DNA from: Marinitoga aeolica
GTDB taxonomy: Bacteria; Thermotogota; Thermotogae; Petrotogales; Petrotogaceae
Assembly (NCBI RefSeq): GCF_029910535.1
Contig: NZ_CP069362.1
Coordinates: 930,001-994,000, forward strand
Length of the DNA stretch: 64,000 nucleotides
Direction of reading: 5' to 3'
Of the stretch, positions 62,969 through 64,000 are shown piece by piece. The notes under the pieces were generated by a model that did no database searches, was not told the origin of the DNA, and saw only the letters and a list, made by a program, of their open reading frames with translations. The translations under genes were made by a program, and so were the position numbers. Numbering within the stretch: position 1 is the stretch's first letter; every line of letters begins with the position of its first letter.

Positions 62969-64000
62969 CCATAAACTCCTGTGCTTTTTCTACAATTTCT
63001 CCATCATACCCTTCTTTTTGATTCAAAATTAATGTCATCATAGTTCTTACACCTTGCCAATACTTTGATTTAAAATAGGCTGATGTTGGCATTATTTTAC
63101 CTATTCTTGCTGATTCATAAGCAACTTTGAAATATTCATCTTTTTCTTTTAATTTATCAAATGCTTCTTTATTTATAGGAAATTTATATAAATTCTCACA
63201 AAATTCTACTTGGGAATCTTTACTAAGAACAAAATCTATAAATCTTTTTACTTCCTTTGTTTTTCTTCCTTTAATTATACTAAATCCTTTATAATCAAGA
63301 ATAGGCGTCATATAATTTCCCGCTTCTTCGATATATGGTAATGGCAAAATTTTAAATTCAATGCCAGATTTAATAAAATCGGGAATCATAAATGTACCAA
63401 AAAACATAGCTGCAATTTTTCCACTTTTAAATCCAGAAATTAATCCCTGTCTTTCCACTAAATGAGCACTATTGCCTGCAATATTCTTAAATATAAAATC
63501 TATCGCATTATACGTTTCATCATCATTTATTATTATTCTACCATTTTCCATTAATTCTTTTTTCCCAAAAGCCCATTGAAATGGTGGAAACCAATATGGC
63601 GAATTTGCACCCCAGGCTAATCCCATTATTTTTCCTTTACTTTTATCCTCTACTACATAACTGGCAAACAATAAATCTTCAAAGGTTAATCCCTCATATA
63701 GTGGAAAACCGTAATCGTAAAAAACTTTGTCATGGTAATATAAAACTTGTGTATCAAAATAAAATGGAACACCATAATAATGAGCCTCTTTAATAAAATT
63801 ACCAGTTTCTTTATCAATTACCCGATTATCAACCTTAAAAGCTTCGAATGAATTACTTAAAACTTTATTTTCAATATCACTTTTTACATCATCGACATTT
63901 TCAATTAAATTGGCTTCTTTTAATTTTCCAATTTCATCATTTTTCACCAAAATAACATCTGGAATATCGCCATTTCCTCTAACTGTTGTAAAAAGCTTAT
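62958..64000 (-). CDS. Extracellular solute-binding protein, 5' end outside window
   Basis: The frame stays open to the window edge (LFTTVRGNGDIPDVILVKND precedes the first in-window GTG), so this is the C-terminal part of a longer gene; the signal peptide is not visible. Family-1 features: PDVILVKNDEIGKL, YGVPFYFDTQVLYYHD, GLAWGANSPYWFPPFQWAFG, GKIAAMFFGTFMIPDF. It supplies the fused permease. Ligand unknown. Confidence 0.85.
   Translation of the reverse strand, partial: KLFTTVRGNGDIPDVILVKNDEIGKLKEANLIENVDDVKSDIENKVLSNSFEAFKVDNRVIDKETGNFIKEAHYYGVPFYFDTQVLYYHDKVFYDYGFPLYEGLTFEDLLFASYVVEDKSKGKIMGLAWGANSPYWFPPFQWAFGKKELMENGRIIINDDETYNAIDFIFKNIAGNSAHLVERQGLISGFKSGKIAAMFFGTFMIPDFIKSGIEFKILPLPYIEEAGNYMTPILDYKGFSIIKGRKTKEVKRFIDFVLSKDSQVEFCENLYKFPINKEAFDKLKEKDEYFKVAYESARIGKIMPTSAYFKSKYWQGVRTMMTLILNQKEGYDGEIVEKAQEFMDGK

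Overview
The window is very AT-rich, with short intergenic gaps, Gly/Ala/Asn-poor and Lys/Ile-rich proteins, and a GC-rich 16S rRNA gene, which is a thermophile signature. The gene content (many sugar ABC transporters, adenine deaminase, RbgA with YlqG/YlqH-like partners, BioY/EcfT, c-di-GMP enzymes) suggests a member of the Thermotogota, most likely a Marinitoga/Petrotogales-type organism. That placement is inference from sequence character; no database was searched.

Layout. 1-1603: the 5' part of a 16S rRNA gene on the minus strand, with its leader, a boxA-like site and a consensus promoter. 1670-8162 (minus): an operon of NAD synthetase, a single-pass membrane protein, an orphan PglX-like DNA methylase and a K+ channel with a TrkA-type domain. 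8308-9006: a YugP-type zinc peptidase. 9084-13617 (minus): a sensor kinase, an NtrC-class response regulator and a solute-binding protein without a permease. These are divergent from 13857-17677, a monosaccharide ABC transporter. The space between the two carries twin palindromic repeats and a -24/-12-like promoter. 17778-24172: diguanylate cyclase, FAD oxidoreductase, NYN/LOTUS protein and an HD-GYP sensor. 24327-27430: ugpBAE-like transporter. 27467-28675: CsgG/FlgT-like outer-membrane protein. 28958-33982: recJ, a small protein, ruvX and an AI-2E-type permease. 33984-34127 (minus): an unannotated small RNA gene with its own perfect promoter and terminator. 34144-43423: ksgA, tRNA-Arg(CCT), rbgA, ylqG/ylqH-like genes, a TPR protein, and surface lipoprotein and propeller proteins. 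43435-46885: MFS permease and S9 peptidase. 46916-51780 (minus): EcfT, a coiled-coil protein, nucleoside hydrolase and pabCBA. 51864-53169: an AAA+ ATPase bracketed by perfect 55-bp repeats. 53649-64000 (minus): BioY, a BMP-family nucleoside transporter, adenine deaminase, a fused double permease and a truncated solute-binding protein.

Signals that ordinary annotation would miss: (1) a possible three-part signalling switch (periplasmic binding protein, kinase, NtrC-type regulator) acting on the divergent sugar operon; (2) a C-rich small RNA of about 110 nt; (3) a family of short elements with terminal inverted repeats sitting exactly at the base of terminator hairpins, some flanked by a duplicated hairpin, and carrying a covarying RNA-like fold with GGA loops of CsrA-site type; (4) identical 55-bp repeats placed at the same distance from two -10 boxes; (5) three genes that appear to start at AUU.
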